Source: Phycisphaerales bacterium
Lineage (GTDB): Bacteria; Planctomycetota; Phycisphaerae; Phycisphaerales; UBA1924
Direction of reading: 5' to 3'
NCBI GenBank assembly: GCA_020853975.1
Contig: JADYXW010000045.1
Coordinates: 1 to 64,000, forward strand
DNA length: 64,000 nt
This document shows positions 15,850 to 23,947 of this stretch, piece by piece (the first letter of the stretch is position 1; each line of letters begins with the position of its first letter). The notes beneath the pieces were generated by a model that did no database searches, was not told the origin of the DNA, and saw only the letters and a list, made by a program, of their open reading frames with translations. The position numbers were made by a program, and so were the translations under genes.

Positions 15850-16299
15850 ATGCCACCCGACGCGGGCGAGCCCTCAATCATTGAGCCGCTGTGCGCCGTC
15901 TTCCGGCGCAAGCTGCGCGCCGAGGGCCTGAAGTACACCCCGGAGCGGGCGCAGGTGCTCGCCACGGTTCTGGAGTTCGAGGGGCTCTTCGACGCGGAGG
16001 CGATCACCGCATCGGTCCGCACGTCCGGCCTTCGCGTCAGCAAGGCGACGGTGTATCGAACGGTCCGCCTCCTGCAGGACGCGGGGGTCATCCAGCGCGT
16101 GATGCTCGACCGCGAGCAGGCGCTCTACCAGGTTGTGTATGGCCGGGCCCCCAGCGACCTGCTCATCCTGCTGGACACGGGCGAGGCCATCCAGATCAGC
16201 GTCCCCGAGCTCGCCGCCATCCGCGATGCGGTCTGCGCCCGCCACGGCGTCCTCCCCCAGGGCCACCGCTTCCAGGTCTTTGCCACTCGCAACGCCTAG
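15850..16299 (+). CDS. Fur-family transcription regulator with missing metal-site residues
   Basis: Residues 15-85 form the Fur winged helix, with LKYTPERAQVLATVLE and the recognition segment SKATVYRTVRLLQDAG. The dimerisation domain begins normally (QALYQVVYG). It then reads RAPSDLLILLDTGEAIQI where Fur proteins have an HHHDH-type histidine cluster and a CxxC. The regulatory metal site and the structural zinc cysteines are therefore absent. It may sense something else or be constitutive. It is followed after 19 bases by an MFS transporter in the same direction, so the two probably form a unit and the regulator may control it. Confidence 0.8.
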   Translation: MPPDAGEPSIIEPLCAVFRRKLRAEGLKYTPERAQVLATVLEFEGLFDAEAITASVRTSGLRVSKATVYRTVRLLQDAGVIQRVMLDREQALYQVVYGRAPSDLLILLDTGEAIQISVPELAAIRDAVCARHGVLPQGHRFQVFATRNA

Positions 16300-16318
16300 C
16301 TATCCTCCTCCCCGACCG

Positions 16319-17575
16319 GTGCCCGAGGACCATTCCCATCCCGACGCCCGCTGGGCGCTGCCGGCCCACGCCGGGGCGTGCGCCCTTGTGCAATCCACGG
16401 CGTGGGCGCTGCAGGGCGTCATGCCCGTGCTCGCGATCAAACGGTTCCACGCCAACGAGTGGCAGGCGCTGCTCATCACCGCCACGCCGGTTGTCTTCTA
16501 CAGCCTGTCGATCTTCTGGAATGACCTGCTCAAGCGTTCCCGCTTCGGGCACTACCTCGCCACGTTCTGGCTGATCGCATCGCTTCCCCTGGCGTTCGTC
16601 GCGTTCGCGGACACCTACTGGCACCTGCTGGCGGCGCACCTTGTCGCCTGCGTGGGCGGCGCGGGCTTCCCCTCGATCAACAGCGAGGTGCTGCAGTCGC
16701 TCTATCACCCCTCACGGCGCGGTCGGATGTACAGCATCAACTGGGGCCTGACGGCGGTCGCGACGGCCTGCTTCGGCTTCTCCCTGGGCGCCTGGCTGAA
16801 CGCCGACGAAGAGGCCTTCCGGCTCTTTCTGCCGATCATCGCGGGGCTGCAGGGCCTGGGGGTGCTGCTGTTCGCGTGGCTCAGCCGCGTGAGCGGGCAC
16901 GCGCACACGCCCGCGCCCGGCGCCTCGGGCCTGGCCCGCCTGGTGGATCCGATCGTGCACATGCGCGCGATCCTGAAGGCCGACCCGGTCTTCGCGCGCT
17001 ACGAGGCGGCGTACATGACCTACGGCGTGGGGTGGATGATCGCCGCGGCGCTGCTGCCGAACCTGGTCACCGCCAAGCTCGAGCTCGACTACAAGCAGAT
17101 CGCCGAGAGCACGCAGGTGGCGTACCTCGCGGCCCTCGTGTTCGCGCTCTTCCCCGCGGGCTTGTTGATGGACCGCATGGGCGCCGTGCGCAGCACGGCG
17201 ATCTCGTTCTTCTTGCTGGCGGGATACCCGCTCGCCCTCGCCTTTGTCTCCGACCAGCACCAACTGCTCTTCGTGAGCGTCTACTTCGGCCTGGCGCACG
17301 CCGGGGCGAGCGTGGGCTGGACGGTCGGGCCCGTCTCTCTCGCCCCCAGCCCGGACAAGGCGACCGCCTACCTCGCAATCCACGCGACGTTCGTCGGCAT
17401 CCGCGGGAAGCTCTTCCAGGGCCTGGGCGTGCTGCTCTACTGGGCTACCGGCGACTTCACGGTGCCCCTGCTGGTGGCGGCGGGGGCGTACCTGTGGTCC
17501 GGGTGGCAGATGCGCAGCCTCGACCGACGCATGCGCGCGGAGAAGTCGCCCGCCGCGCCGCCGGCGGGCGAGTGA
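16319..17575 (+). CDS. major facilitator superfamily transporter
   Basis: This protein of about 418 aa has 12 predicted transmembrane segments. The loop between helices 2-3 is not the canonical GxxxDRxGRR, but PAGLLMDRMGAVRS occurs at the equivalent place in the second half. The GTG at 16319 (VPEDHSHPD) is chosen because it lies just after the fur stop; longer in-frame extension would overlap fur and is low-complexity. No substrate can be assigned. The last gene bases run up to a convergent oxidoreductase with only 4 nt between stops. Confidence 0.75.
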   Translation: MPEDHSHPDARWALPAHAGACALVQSTAWALQGVMPVLAIKRFHANEWQALLITATPVVFYSLSIFWNDLLKRSRFGHYLATFWLIASLPLAFVAFADTYWHLLAAHLVACVGGAGFPSINSEVLQSLYHPSRRGRMYSINWGLTAVATACFGFSLGAWLNADEEAFRLFLPIIAGLQGLGVLLFAWLSRVSGHAHTPAPGASGLARLVDPIVHMRAILKADPVFARYEAAYMTYGVGWMIAAALLPNLVTAKLELDYKQIAESTQVAYLAALVFALFPAGLLMDRMGAVRSTAISFFLLAGYPLALAFVSDQHQLLFVSVYFGLAHAGASVGWTVGPVSLAPSPDKATAYLAIHATFVGIRGKLFQGLGVLLYWATGDFTVPLLVAAGAYLWSGWQMRSLDRRMRAEKSPAAPPAGE

Positions 17576-17579
17576 ACTC

Positions 17580-18659
17580 TCACATCGTGCGCTTTGTCGC
17601 CTCGACGATGCGCTGGGCGGTGCGGACGTTCGCGAAGCCCGCGTCCGCGTCGATCGCCGGACGCCGTCCCGTCCGCACCGCGTCGATGAACTCGCTGATC
17701 TCCATCAGGATGGGCTCGGCGTCGTCGACCTTCAGCTCCTCAACGTTCACGAGCTGGTCCCACTTAAGCGTCGTCAGGTCGGTCCCGCTGCGGATGGCGT
17801 CGCGCGCCTCGGACATCTGCAGCTCGTTCGCCAGGCGGCGGATCATCGTGCCCTTCTTGGCGCCGTAGTCGATCTTGAGGTACGCGTTCTCGCCCGTGAT
17901 CCGCGTGATGCGCTCGGTCTTGAGCGCGAGACGGCTGGAGGTGATGTTCGCCACGCACTTCCCGTGAGGGGTGTTGAACTCCAGCCACGCGTCGCACAGG
18001 TCCTCGTGGGGCGTGATCACCGAGACGCCCGCGGCGCGGATGAAGTCCGGCTCCTTGCCCATCAGCATCAGCACCACGTCGATGTCGTGGATCATCATGT
18101 CCATGACGACGCCCACGTCCACGCTGCGGAAGGTCATGGGGCTCACGCGGATGACCTGCATGAACCTCGGGATGATGGGCGGGCCCTCCCGGGCCGCCTT
18201 CTGCATCGCGCGCATCACCGGGTTGAATCGCTCGATATGTCCGACCATCAGGCACGCGCCGGTCCGCTCGGCTGTGTCCTTGATCGCGCCGGCGCTCTCG
18301 ACGTTCTCCGCCAGGGGCTTCTCGATCAGGCAGGCCACCCCGGCCTCCATGAACTTCTCCGCCACGCGCCGGTGGTGCGTCGTCGGGACCGCGACCGACA
18401 CCGCGTCCACGCCCGCCGCCAGCAGTTCGTCCTCGGAGGCCATGGCGCGGCAGCCGAACTGCTCCGCCAGGTCCTTCGCACGCTCCAGGTTGTGGTCGAC
18501 CACGCCCACCAGCGCGCAGCCGGCGAGCTGCGCGTACACCCGCGCGTGGTGCCGGCCCATGCGGCCAACGCCGATCACCCCGCACCTGATCGGGCGGCCT
18601 TCGAACTTGTCGGTGGTCAGGTCGATTGCCACGGGTGAGGCCTTGGCCCGCGTCGTCAT
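17580..18659 (-). CDS. Gfo/Idh/MocA-family NAD(P)-dependent oxidoreductase
   Basis: This 359-aa protein has an N-terminal Rossmann fold with CGVIGVGRMGRHHARVYAQL near residue 30. The family motif EKP is in LIEKPLAENV, and its lysine and the later HDIDVVLMLMG histidine are the expected catalytic residues. Members oxidise or reduce sugars, often UDP-sugars (WlbA-type) or inositol; the specific substrate is not readable. The ATG overlaps the thioredoxin stop by one base (TAATG), so the two genes are translationally coupled. Confidence 0.88.
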   Translation of the reverse strand: MTTRAKASPVAIDLTTDKFEGRPIRCGVIGVGRMGRHHARVYAQLAGCALVGVVDHNLERAKDLAEQFGCRAMASEDELLAAGVDAVSVAVPTTHHRRVAEKFMEAGVACLIEKPLAENVESAGAIKDTAERTGACLMVGHIERFNPVMRAMQKAAREGPPIIPRFMQVIRVSPMTFRSVDVGVVMDMMIHDIDVVLMLMGKEPDFIRAAGVSVITPHEDLCDAWLEFNTPHGKCVANITSSRLALKTERITRITGENAYLKIDYGAKKGTMIRRLANELQMSEARDAIRSGTDLTTLKWDQLVNVEELKVDDAEPILMEISEFIDAVRTGRRPAIDADAGFANVRTAQRIVEATKRTM

Positions 18660-18994
18660 TACCTCGCCCCCGCCTCGATCAGGGCGTTGGCCAGTTCGTC
18701 CTTGCGACGCAGCCCCGTAAAGCGCTTCACGGGCTGCCCGCCCGCGAAGATGATCACGGTCGGGATCGCCGTGATCTGGTACTTGACCGCCACCTCGCGG
18801 TTGGAGTCCACGTCGAGCTTGCCGACCTTCGCCCTGCCGGACAGATCGTCCGCGATCGCGTCGATCGTCGGCCCGAGCATCTTGCAGGGCTGGCACCACT
18901 CGGCCCAGAAATCCACGAGCACAGGCTGGCTCGACCCCAGCACCTCGATCTCAAAGTTCGCGTCCGTGAACTGCTTTACGTTCTCGCTCGCCAT
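18659..18994 (-). CDS. trxA: thioredoxin with CQPC active site
   Basis: A 111-aa single-domain thioredoxin. The active site is FWAEWCQPCKML (Cys34, Cys37), where ordinary thioredoxins have WCGPC; the cis-proline loop TAIPTVIIFAGGQ and the C-terminal helix are normal. It reduces protein disulfides in the cytoplasm; there is no signal peptide. The glycine-to-glutamine change in the CXXC would be expected to alter redox potential or partner choice. GGAGCAACC precedes the ATG, and a TAGCAT hexamer lies about 50 bases upstream. Confidence 0.92.
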   Translation of the reverse strand: MASENVKQFTDANFEIEVLGSSQPVLVDFWAEWCQPCKMLGPTIDAIADDLSGRAKVGKLDVDSNREVAVKYQITAIPTVIIFAGGQPVKRFTGLRRKDELANALIEAGAR

Positions 18995-19045
18995 GGTTGC
19001 TCCGCGTGTTCCGCGGCGGCCCGGAGGCCGCGGCGTGTGGTGATG

Positions 19046-19957
19046 CTACGCCTCGCCGCCCCGCCCCGCTTCCGGCGCCCCCCCGTCCATACTAAAGCCA
19101 AACACCCTCCACGCCGCACGCAGGGCCTCGGCGTGAGGCTTTACGTCGTGAACCCGGTGCACGCGCGCCCCGCGCATCGAGTGCGCCACCGCCAGCCCGA
19201 CGCTGCCCCACACCCGCTCCCGGGGTTCGGAGTCTCGGCCAAGGCCGACCCGCCCCGCAAAGCTCTTGCGGCTGATGCCGCTGACCACCGGCCTGCCCAG
19301 GTTCGCCAGTTCATTCCCGCGACGAATCAACTCCAGGTTCTGCTCCACGGTCTTTCCAAAGCCGAGGCCTGGGTCCAGGGCCACCCGGTCCTGCGGAACT
19401 CCCGAGACGGCCGCCGTTCCCAGCCGGTCGGCCAGGAACGCGTACACCCCCTTCACCACATCACCCGCCATCGGAGGCTGCCGGTACTGGTCGCTGTAGC
19501 GGTCTTGCGCCGGCGTTTGAGCTCGGTGCATCAAGATCAGGCCCGCCCCGGCCCTGGCCACCACGCCCAGCATCTCGGGGTCATCCGTCGCGGCGGAAAC
19601 GTCGTTGACGATGGCAGCGCCCGCGCGCAGCGCCTCCGCCGCCACCTCAGCGCTGGTCGTGTCAACGGAGATGGGCACCCCACACCCCGCGTCCCGGAGG
19701 GCACGGATCACCGGCGCCACGCGCCTGATCTGTTCGTCGGCCGCTACGGGCGATGCGCCCGGGCGAGTGCTCTCGCCGCCCACGTCGAGCATGTCCGCGC
19801 CGTCGGCGACCATGCGCAGCGCCGCGTCCCGCGCCGATCCGACAGAGACGTAGGCCCCGCCATCCGAGAAGCTGTCCGGCGTCACGTTCACGATGCCCAT
19901 CACGAGGGGCCGTGAGATCGTCAGCGTGCCGCCGAGGATGTCCCAGGTGAGCGTCAC
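19046..19957 (-). CDS. folP: dihydropteroate synthase
   Basis: This enzyme condenses p-aminobenzoate with dihydropterin pyrophosphate in folate synthesis. Both signatures are present: MGIVNVTPDSFSDGG (about residue 20) and LDVGGESTRPGA (about 57), plus DPGLGFGKTVEQNLE and SGISRKSF further on. The 303-aa length is slightly above the usual 270-290. The GTG start has TAGGCT five bases upstream. A pabB gene, which supplies p-aminobenzoate, lies at the right end of the window but is not adjacent. Confidence 0.95.
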   Translation of the reverse strand: MTLTWDILGGTLTISRPLVMGIVNVTPDSFSDGGAYVSVGSARDAALRMVADGADMLDVGGESTRPGASPVAADEQIRRVAPVIRALRDAGCGVPISVDTTSAEVAAEALRAGAAIVNDVSAATDDPEMLGVVARAGAGLILMHRAQTPAQDRYSDQYRQPPMAGDVVKGVYAFLADRLGTAAVSGVPQDRVALDPGLGFGKTVEQNLELIRRGNELANLGRPVVSGISRKSFAGRVGLGRDSEPRERVWGSVGLAVAHSMRGARVHRVHDVKPHAEALRAAWRVFGFSMDGGAPEAGRGGEA

Positions 19958-19962
19958 GGCGG

Positions 19963-19968
19963 AGCCTA
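19963..19968 (-). promoter_or_regulatory. -10-like hexamer TAGGCT for folP
   Basis: Minus-strand TAGGCT ends five bases (CCGCC) before the GTG at 19957, matching the leaderless spacing seen elsewhere in the window. Confidence 0.4.
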
Positions 19969-19993
19969 GCAGTCCACGTCGGGGCCGGTGTGC

Positions 19994-20515
19994 TCACCTC
20001 CGGCCAGCCGCCTGTCGCCTGGCTGAGATTACGCGGTCCGCAACGAGCATGGCGCCGATGACCGCCGCCGGGATCGCCATCTGCTCACCCAGCGCCCACA
20101 TGAGCATGGTGGCGGAAAGCAGGCCCCAGCCCACGGCACGGATGATCTGCAGCGTTGGAGAGAGCCCGCCCCTGCGCCGGCCGAAGGGCGATGCGGGCGG
20201 AGCACCCGGCTCCATCTCGCCAACGTCGACGCGATCCCAGTCCAGGTCCACGGAGTCTTGTCTGACTTCCTTGAGGAGGGCAACGGCGCGGGCCGCGTCT
20301 GCGCGCCGGACCATCACGCGAACCGCGTTGCCGTAGCCGCCCTCCCAGCTCACGCCGGCGGCCGCCGCGGCGAAGACCTTGACGGGCACGCCCCGGTCCC
20401 GCAGCGCCGCGGCCATCGCCTGCCCTTCAAACTCCGTCCGCACGCTGCTGAGGAGCACCAACTGATCCGGGTCTGGAGAGTCGTCTCTCGTGGGTGGGTC
20501 CGTCGAGGGCTCCAT
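19994..20515 (-). CDS. DUF2007-like membrane protein
   Basis: Residues 15-85 resemble the DUF2007 signal-transducing-like domain (QLVLLSSVRTEFEGQAMAAALRDRG, then a ferredoxin-like fold ending RRADAARAVALLKEV). Two hydrophobic helices follow near the C-terminus (GWGLLSATMLMWALG and AIPAAVIGAMLVADRV). The ATG at 20515 is preferred; an upstream extension runs into non-conserved sequence. The function of DUF2007 proteins is not established. It is in the same direction as folP but separated by 36 bases containing folP's own -10 box. Confidence 0.6.
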   Translation of the reverse strand: MEPSTDPPTRDDSPDPDQLVLLSSVRTEFEGQAMAAALRDRGVPVKVFAAAAAGVSWEGGYGNAVRVMVRRADAARAVALLKEVRQDSVDLDWDRVDVGEMEPGAPPASPFGRRRGGLSPTLQIIRAVGWGLLSATMLMWALGEQMAIPAAVIGAMLVADRVISARRQAAGRR

Positions 20516-20631
20516 GAGGAGCCCGAACGCGAACGCTGTGCCGAGCCCGCCCGGCCAAGGGCCCCCGCCGTGGGCCGGCAGAGTGCATCGGCGCTCCGCG
20601 TGGGCCCGTGGCCTGCCGTTCTGGCAGCGAT

Positions 20632-21768
20632 TCACCCCGTCGTGTACCGGTAGCGGACCCCCCGGGCCTCATGCTGCGCGAGGATCTCCGCCACCAGGCC
20701 GGGCGCTTCGGCGAGCCTCTCGGGAGGGTTCACCCCGGGCCTTTGGAACTTGCCGGAGGCGATGAGCCCTGCCACGATCGCGCACGGAAAGGCAGTCGTT
20801 CTCGACATGCTCGTGGCGGCGGTGGAGGGGTCGTAGAAGTCCAGCATGTCCCAGCGGTGCGTCACGCGCGAGCCGCCCCGCGTGCCCATCGCGGACACGC
20901 GCATCACCGTGAGGTCCGCCTCGCCCGGCTGGTAGGTCCACTTGGGGAAGAGGAGCGCGGAGGTGACATCCAGCGGCTTCACCCGCACGCCGGCTACTTC
21001 GATCTCATCCTGGCTGAAGAGGCCGGTCTCGCGCATGACGCGCATGAGCTCGATGTGCCCGGGGTACCGCAGCGTCTTCTCCTTCATGAAGGGCACGGCG
21101 AGGCTGGTGGTGAGGCTGCGCAGCCCGTCGGTGTTGAATGCCTCGAGCGTGCCCACGCCCTCAAAGTCCATGAGCTCGGGCTCGGAGAGCGCGGGCCGCA
21201 CGACCACCCGCCCGTGCTCCACCAGCCGCGCGGGCCTCACGTACTCCTCGATCACGTCGCTGGGTGCGAAGGCGGCCTTGTAGTCAAAGGGCCAGCGTCG
21301 CTCGCGGGGCAGGCCCCCCACGTAGATCTCGATCTCGCTGCACTCGTCGAGCATCCTCGCGCCGTGGGCCGAGAGGATGTGCGACATGCCCGGCGCCACG
21401 CCGCAATCGGTGACGACGGTCACACCGCGCTCGCGAGCCCGCGCGTCGAGCTCCTGGAAGTCCTCGACCATGAACGAGATGTCGCAGTAGTTCTTCCCCG
21501 CGTCGATCACCGCGGAGAGCGCCGCGAACCCCAGGCGGCTGGACAGCGCGCCGACCACGATGTCGCTCTCCTGGGCGAGGCCCCGGAGCGTCGATGTGTC
21601 GGACAGGTCCGCGCGGACGCCCTTCAGGCGCCCGGCGCCCCGCGCCACCGCCTTTGCCAGGTTGCCCTCGCTCCGGTCGGCGACCGTCACGGAAAAGCCC
21701 TGCGCCGCGAGGTCCGCCGCGATCACCGAGCCGACCATCCCCGCGCCCAGCACCGTCGCACGTGCCAT
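20632..21768 (-). CDS. saccharopine dehydrogenase-like oxidoreductase
   Basis: This 378-aa protein has a Rossmann fold (ATVLGAGMVGSVIAADLAAQG at the N-terminus). Its family features are YCDISFMVEDFQELDARA and DCGVAPGMSHILSAHG, the latter typical of saccharopine reductase and lysine 6-dehydrogenase relatives. The reaction probably joins or oxidises an amino acid at C-N using NAD(P)H, but whether it acts on lysine, saccharopine or a carboxy-spermidine cannot be told. The ATG at 21768 has GGGGAGATGAG upstream, a good Shine-Dalgarno. It follows sppA on the same strand. Confidence 0.8.
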   Translation of the reverse strand: MARATVLGAGMVGSVIAADLAAQGFSVTVADRSEGNLAKAVARGAGRLKGVRADLSDTSTLRGLAQESDIVVGALSSRLGFAALSAVIDAGKNYCDISFMVEDFQELDARARERGVTVVTDCGVAPGMSHILSAHGARMLDECSEIEIYVGGLPRERRWPFDYKAAFAPSDVIEEYVRPARLVEHGRVVVRPALSEPELMDFEGVGTLEAFNTDGLRSLTTSLAVPFMKEKTLRYPGHIELMRVMRETGLFSQDEIEVAGVRVKPLDVTSALLFPKWTYQPGEADLTVMRVSAMGTRGGSRVTHRWDMLDFYDPSTAATSMSRTTAFPCAIVAGLIASGKFQRPGVNPPERLAEAPGLVAEILAQHEARGVRYRYTTG

Positions 21769-21804
21769 CTCATCTCCCCGCCCCGCCAGGGGCATCAACC
21801 CCCC

Positions 21805-22797
21805 TCAGAACCCGAGCCCGCCCGGCGCCCACAGGTAGTAGAACGGCGCCGTGCCGGTTGCCCGCAGCGCTCCGGCGCCCAGCTTCACCTGCACGAGGTT
21901 GATCTCCCGCTCGCTCTCGCCCGCCGCCGAGTAGATCGAGCGTGGGGGCGTCGCCGGATCGGCGTACTTGACCAGCGTGGCACGCTCGAGCCCCGCCATC
22001 TCCTTGGCCCGCGCGAAGGCCTCGCGCAGGCCGCCCAGTTCGTCCACCAGACCCAGTTCTTTCGCGCGCTCACCCATGAACACGCGGCCATCGGTCGCCA
22101 TGTCCAGGTTCCCGCTGGCGAGCCCCGGCCTGCGCTCCACCACCAGCCCGCGGAACCGGGCGTACATCTCGTCGACCATGCCCTGCAGCACTGCGTACTG
22201 CGCGTCGCGGATCGGCTCCATGGGGTTCGCGAGGTCCTTGTTGGGCCCGGAGGTGATGGAGCGTGACCGGATGCCGATCATCGCGAGCCCTTCGCTCACG
22301 TTCACGGTCGGCATGATCACCCCGATCGAGCCTGTGATCGACGTGGGCTCGGCCATGATCGTGTCCGCCCCCAGGGCGAGGTAGTACCCGCCCGACGCGC
22401 CGACCTCGCCGATCGACGCGACCACCGGCTTGCCCGAGACACGGGAGAAGCGGCGGAGTTCCTCGTGCATCACGTGGCTCGCGGTGACCGTGCCGCCCGG
22501 GGAGGTGATCCGCACGATCAGGGCCTTGACTGCCGGGTCTTTCTCCGCGAGGGTCAGTTGAGCCGCAAAGCGGTCCACGGGGTTCGGGCCGTCCATGATG
22601 AGGCCGGGCGTGCGGCCGTCCATGATGAGCCCGCGCACCTCGATCACGGCGACCCGCGAGCCTCCCCCGCCTTCTTCGAGCACCACCTGTGGCCTGAATC
22701 GCTCCTCTGGGGGCATGACGTTGATGTTCACGATGGGCGTGCACGCGCCCAGCACCAGTGCCGCCGCCGACAACACGCCCGAAAGGAGAGTTCGCAT
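21805..22797 (-). CDS. sppA: signal peptide peptidase SppA-type S49 protease, lipoprotein
   Basis: The N-terminus is a lipoprotein signal (MRTLLSGVLSAAALVLGAC, Cys19). The S49 domain shows ITSPGGTV (about 98-105), the nucleophile Ser135 in EVGASGGYYLA and the general base Lys187 in SGPNKDL, the Ser/Lys dyad of SppA. It degrades cleaved signal peptides or membrane-associated peptides at the outer face of the membrane. The 330-aa size is that of the short SppA form with a single S49 domain. ATG has TAAAGT six bases upstream, diverging from rsmH. Confidence 0.88.
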   Translation of the reverse strand: MRTLLSGVLSAAALVLGACTPIVNINVMPPEERFRPQVVLEEGGGGSRVAVIEVRGLIMDGRTPGLIMDGPNPVDRFAAQLTLAEKDPAVKALIVRITSPGGTVTASHVMHEELRRFSRVSGKPVVASIGEVGASGGYYLALGADTIMAEPTSITGSIGVIMPTVNVSEGLAMIGIRSRSITSGPNKDLANPMEPIRDAQYAVLQGMVDEMYARFRGLVVERRPGLASGNLDMATDGRVFMGERAKELGLVDELGGLREAFARAKEMAGLERATLVKYADPATPPRSIYSAAGESEREINLVQVKLGAGALRATGTAPFYYLWAPGGLGF

Positions 22798-22803
22798 GGG
22801 CCC

Positions 22804-22809
22804 ACTTTA
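22804..22809 (-). promoter_or_regulatory. -10-like hexamer TAAAGT for sppA
   Basis: Minus-strand TAAAGT, then GGGCCC, then the ATG at 22797: exactly six bases. It is within 40 bases of the divergent rsmH start. Confidence 0.45.
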
Positions 22810-22833
22810 ACCCGCCCGCTCGGGCCGACGCAC

Positions 22834-22839
22834 TACCCT
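22834..22839 (+). promoter_or_regulatory. -10-like hexamer TACCCT for rsmH
   Basis: TACCCT lies four bases before the first GTG (22844) and seven before the second (22847), so the leaderless start could be either codon. It is back-to-back with the sppA box. Confidence 0.35.
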
Positions 22840-22843
22840 TCCG

Positions 22844-23773
22844 GTGGTGTCAGCCTTTGGCCACATCCCCGTTCTGCCGCATGAAGTTCTCGCGGCCCTC
22901 CGCCCCTCACCCGGGCAGACCTACGTCGATGCAACAGCGGGCCTGGGCGGGCACGCCTCGCTGGTGGCGCCATTGCTCGCCCCGGACGGAACGGTCTTGC
23001 TCAACGATGCCGATCCGTCGAACCTCGCGAGGGCGGTTCCGGTGGTCGAGGCAGCGGCCCCGGAAGTGCGAGTGATCCCCCAGCAGGGCAACTTCGCCGA
23101 GCTGCCCCACGTGCTGCGGCGAAAGGGGCTGTGTGCGGACATGCTGCTGGCGGACCTGGGGTTCGCCTCCAGTCAGGTAGACGACCCGGCCCGTGGCCTC
23201 TCCTTCTCCAAGGACGGTCCCCTGGACATGAGGCTCGACCGCAGCCTGCCCATGTCGGCGGCGGACCTGGTGGCGTCGATTCCCGAGTCCGAACTGGCGA
23301 AACTGATCGAGGAGCTGGGAGAGGACCGGCACGCGCGGCGCATCGCGCGGAAAGTTGTCCAGGCGCGGGCCCGGACGCCGATAGTGACCACAGCCGCGCT
23401 GGCCGAAGTGGTCCGCTCTGCCTGCCCGCCCGCCGCCGGAGGGATCGACCCCGCGACGCGGACGTTCCAGGCGATCCGGATTGCGGTCAACGACGAGCTT
23501 GGCAGCCTGGAAGCGCTGCTGGGTCACATCGAACGCGAGGCGGAGCAACTCGCGACGGGCCCGGGCCGATGGCTCGCGCCCGGAGCCCGGATCGCCTTCC
23601 TTACGTTCCACTCTCTCGAAGACCGCCCGGTGAAGCGTTCGTTCCAGCGGCTCCAGTCCCTCGGGTGCACGATCCACGACCCCGCCTTCGTCGTCGCGAC
23701 CCCCGAAGAGGTCGCCCGAAACACCCGGTCTCGCTCCGCGAAACTTCGGAGCGTCACCTTTCCGATGAAGTAG
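22844..23773 (+). CDS. rsmH: 16S rRNA (cytosine1402-N4)-methyltransferase
   Basis: This enzyme uses SAM to methylate N4 of C1402 in the ribosomal P-site region. The signatures are at the N-terminus (HIPVLPHEVLAAL), the SAM loop (YVDATAGLGGHASLVAPLL) and LADLGFASSQVDDPARGLSF, with a C-terminal LRSVTFPMK. The 309-aa length is normal. It is also the usual first or second gene of the dcw cell-division cluster. Here it is followed by LysM, FtsL-like and FtsI genes but not preceded by mraZ. Confidence 0.95.
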   Translation: MVSAFGHIPVLPHEVLAALRPSPGQTYVDATAGLGGHASLVAPLLAPDGTVLLNDADPSNLARAVPVVEAAAPEVRVIPQQGNFAELPHVLRRKGLCADMLLADLGFASSQVDDPARGLSFSKDGPLDMRLDRSLPMSAADLVASIPESELAKLIEELGEDRHARRIARKVVQARARTPIVTTAALAEVVRSACPPAAGGIDPATRTFQAIRIAVNDELGSLEALLGHIEREAEQLATGPGRWLAPGARIAFLTFHSLEDRPVKRSFQRLQSLGCTIHDPAFVVATPEEVARNTRSRSAKLRSVTFPMK

Positions 23774-23947
23774 ACAGCGGGAAGCGATCACGCCCGCGTC
23801 GCGCGTTCTACACTGTGTGCCGCCGCGAGGAGGCACGCGGAATTCTTCTGGCGGGCGATGGGGTGCACGGATGCATCGCGAGCCCGCCAAAGGCCATGGA
23901 TGGGCCGACCCACGCGCCGCGCGCGGGTCCGCAGGGATGCAAAGACC

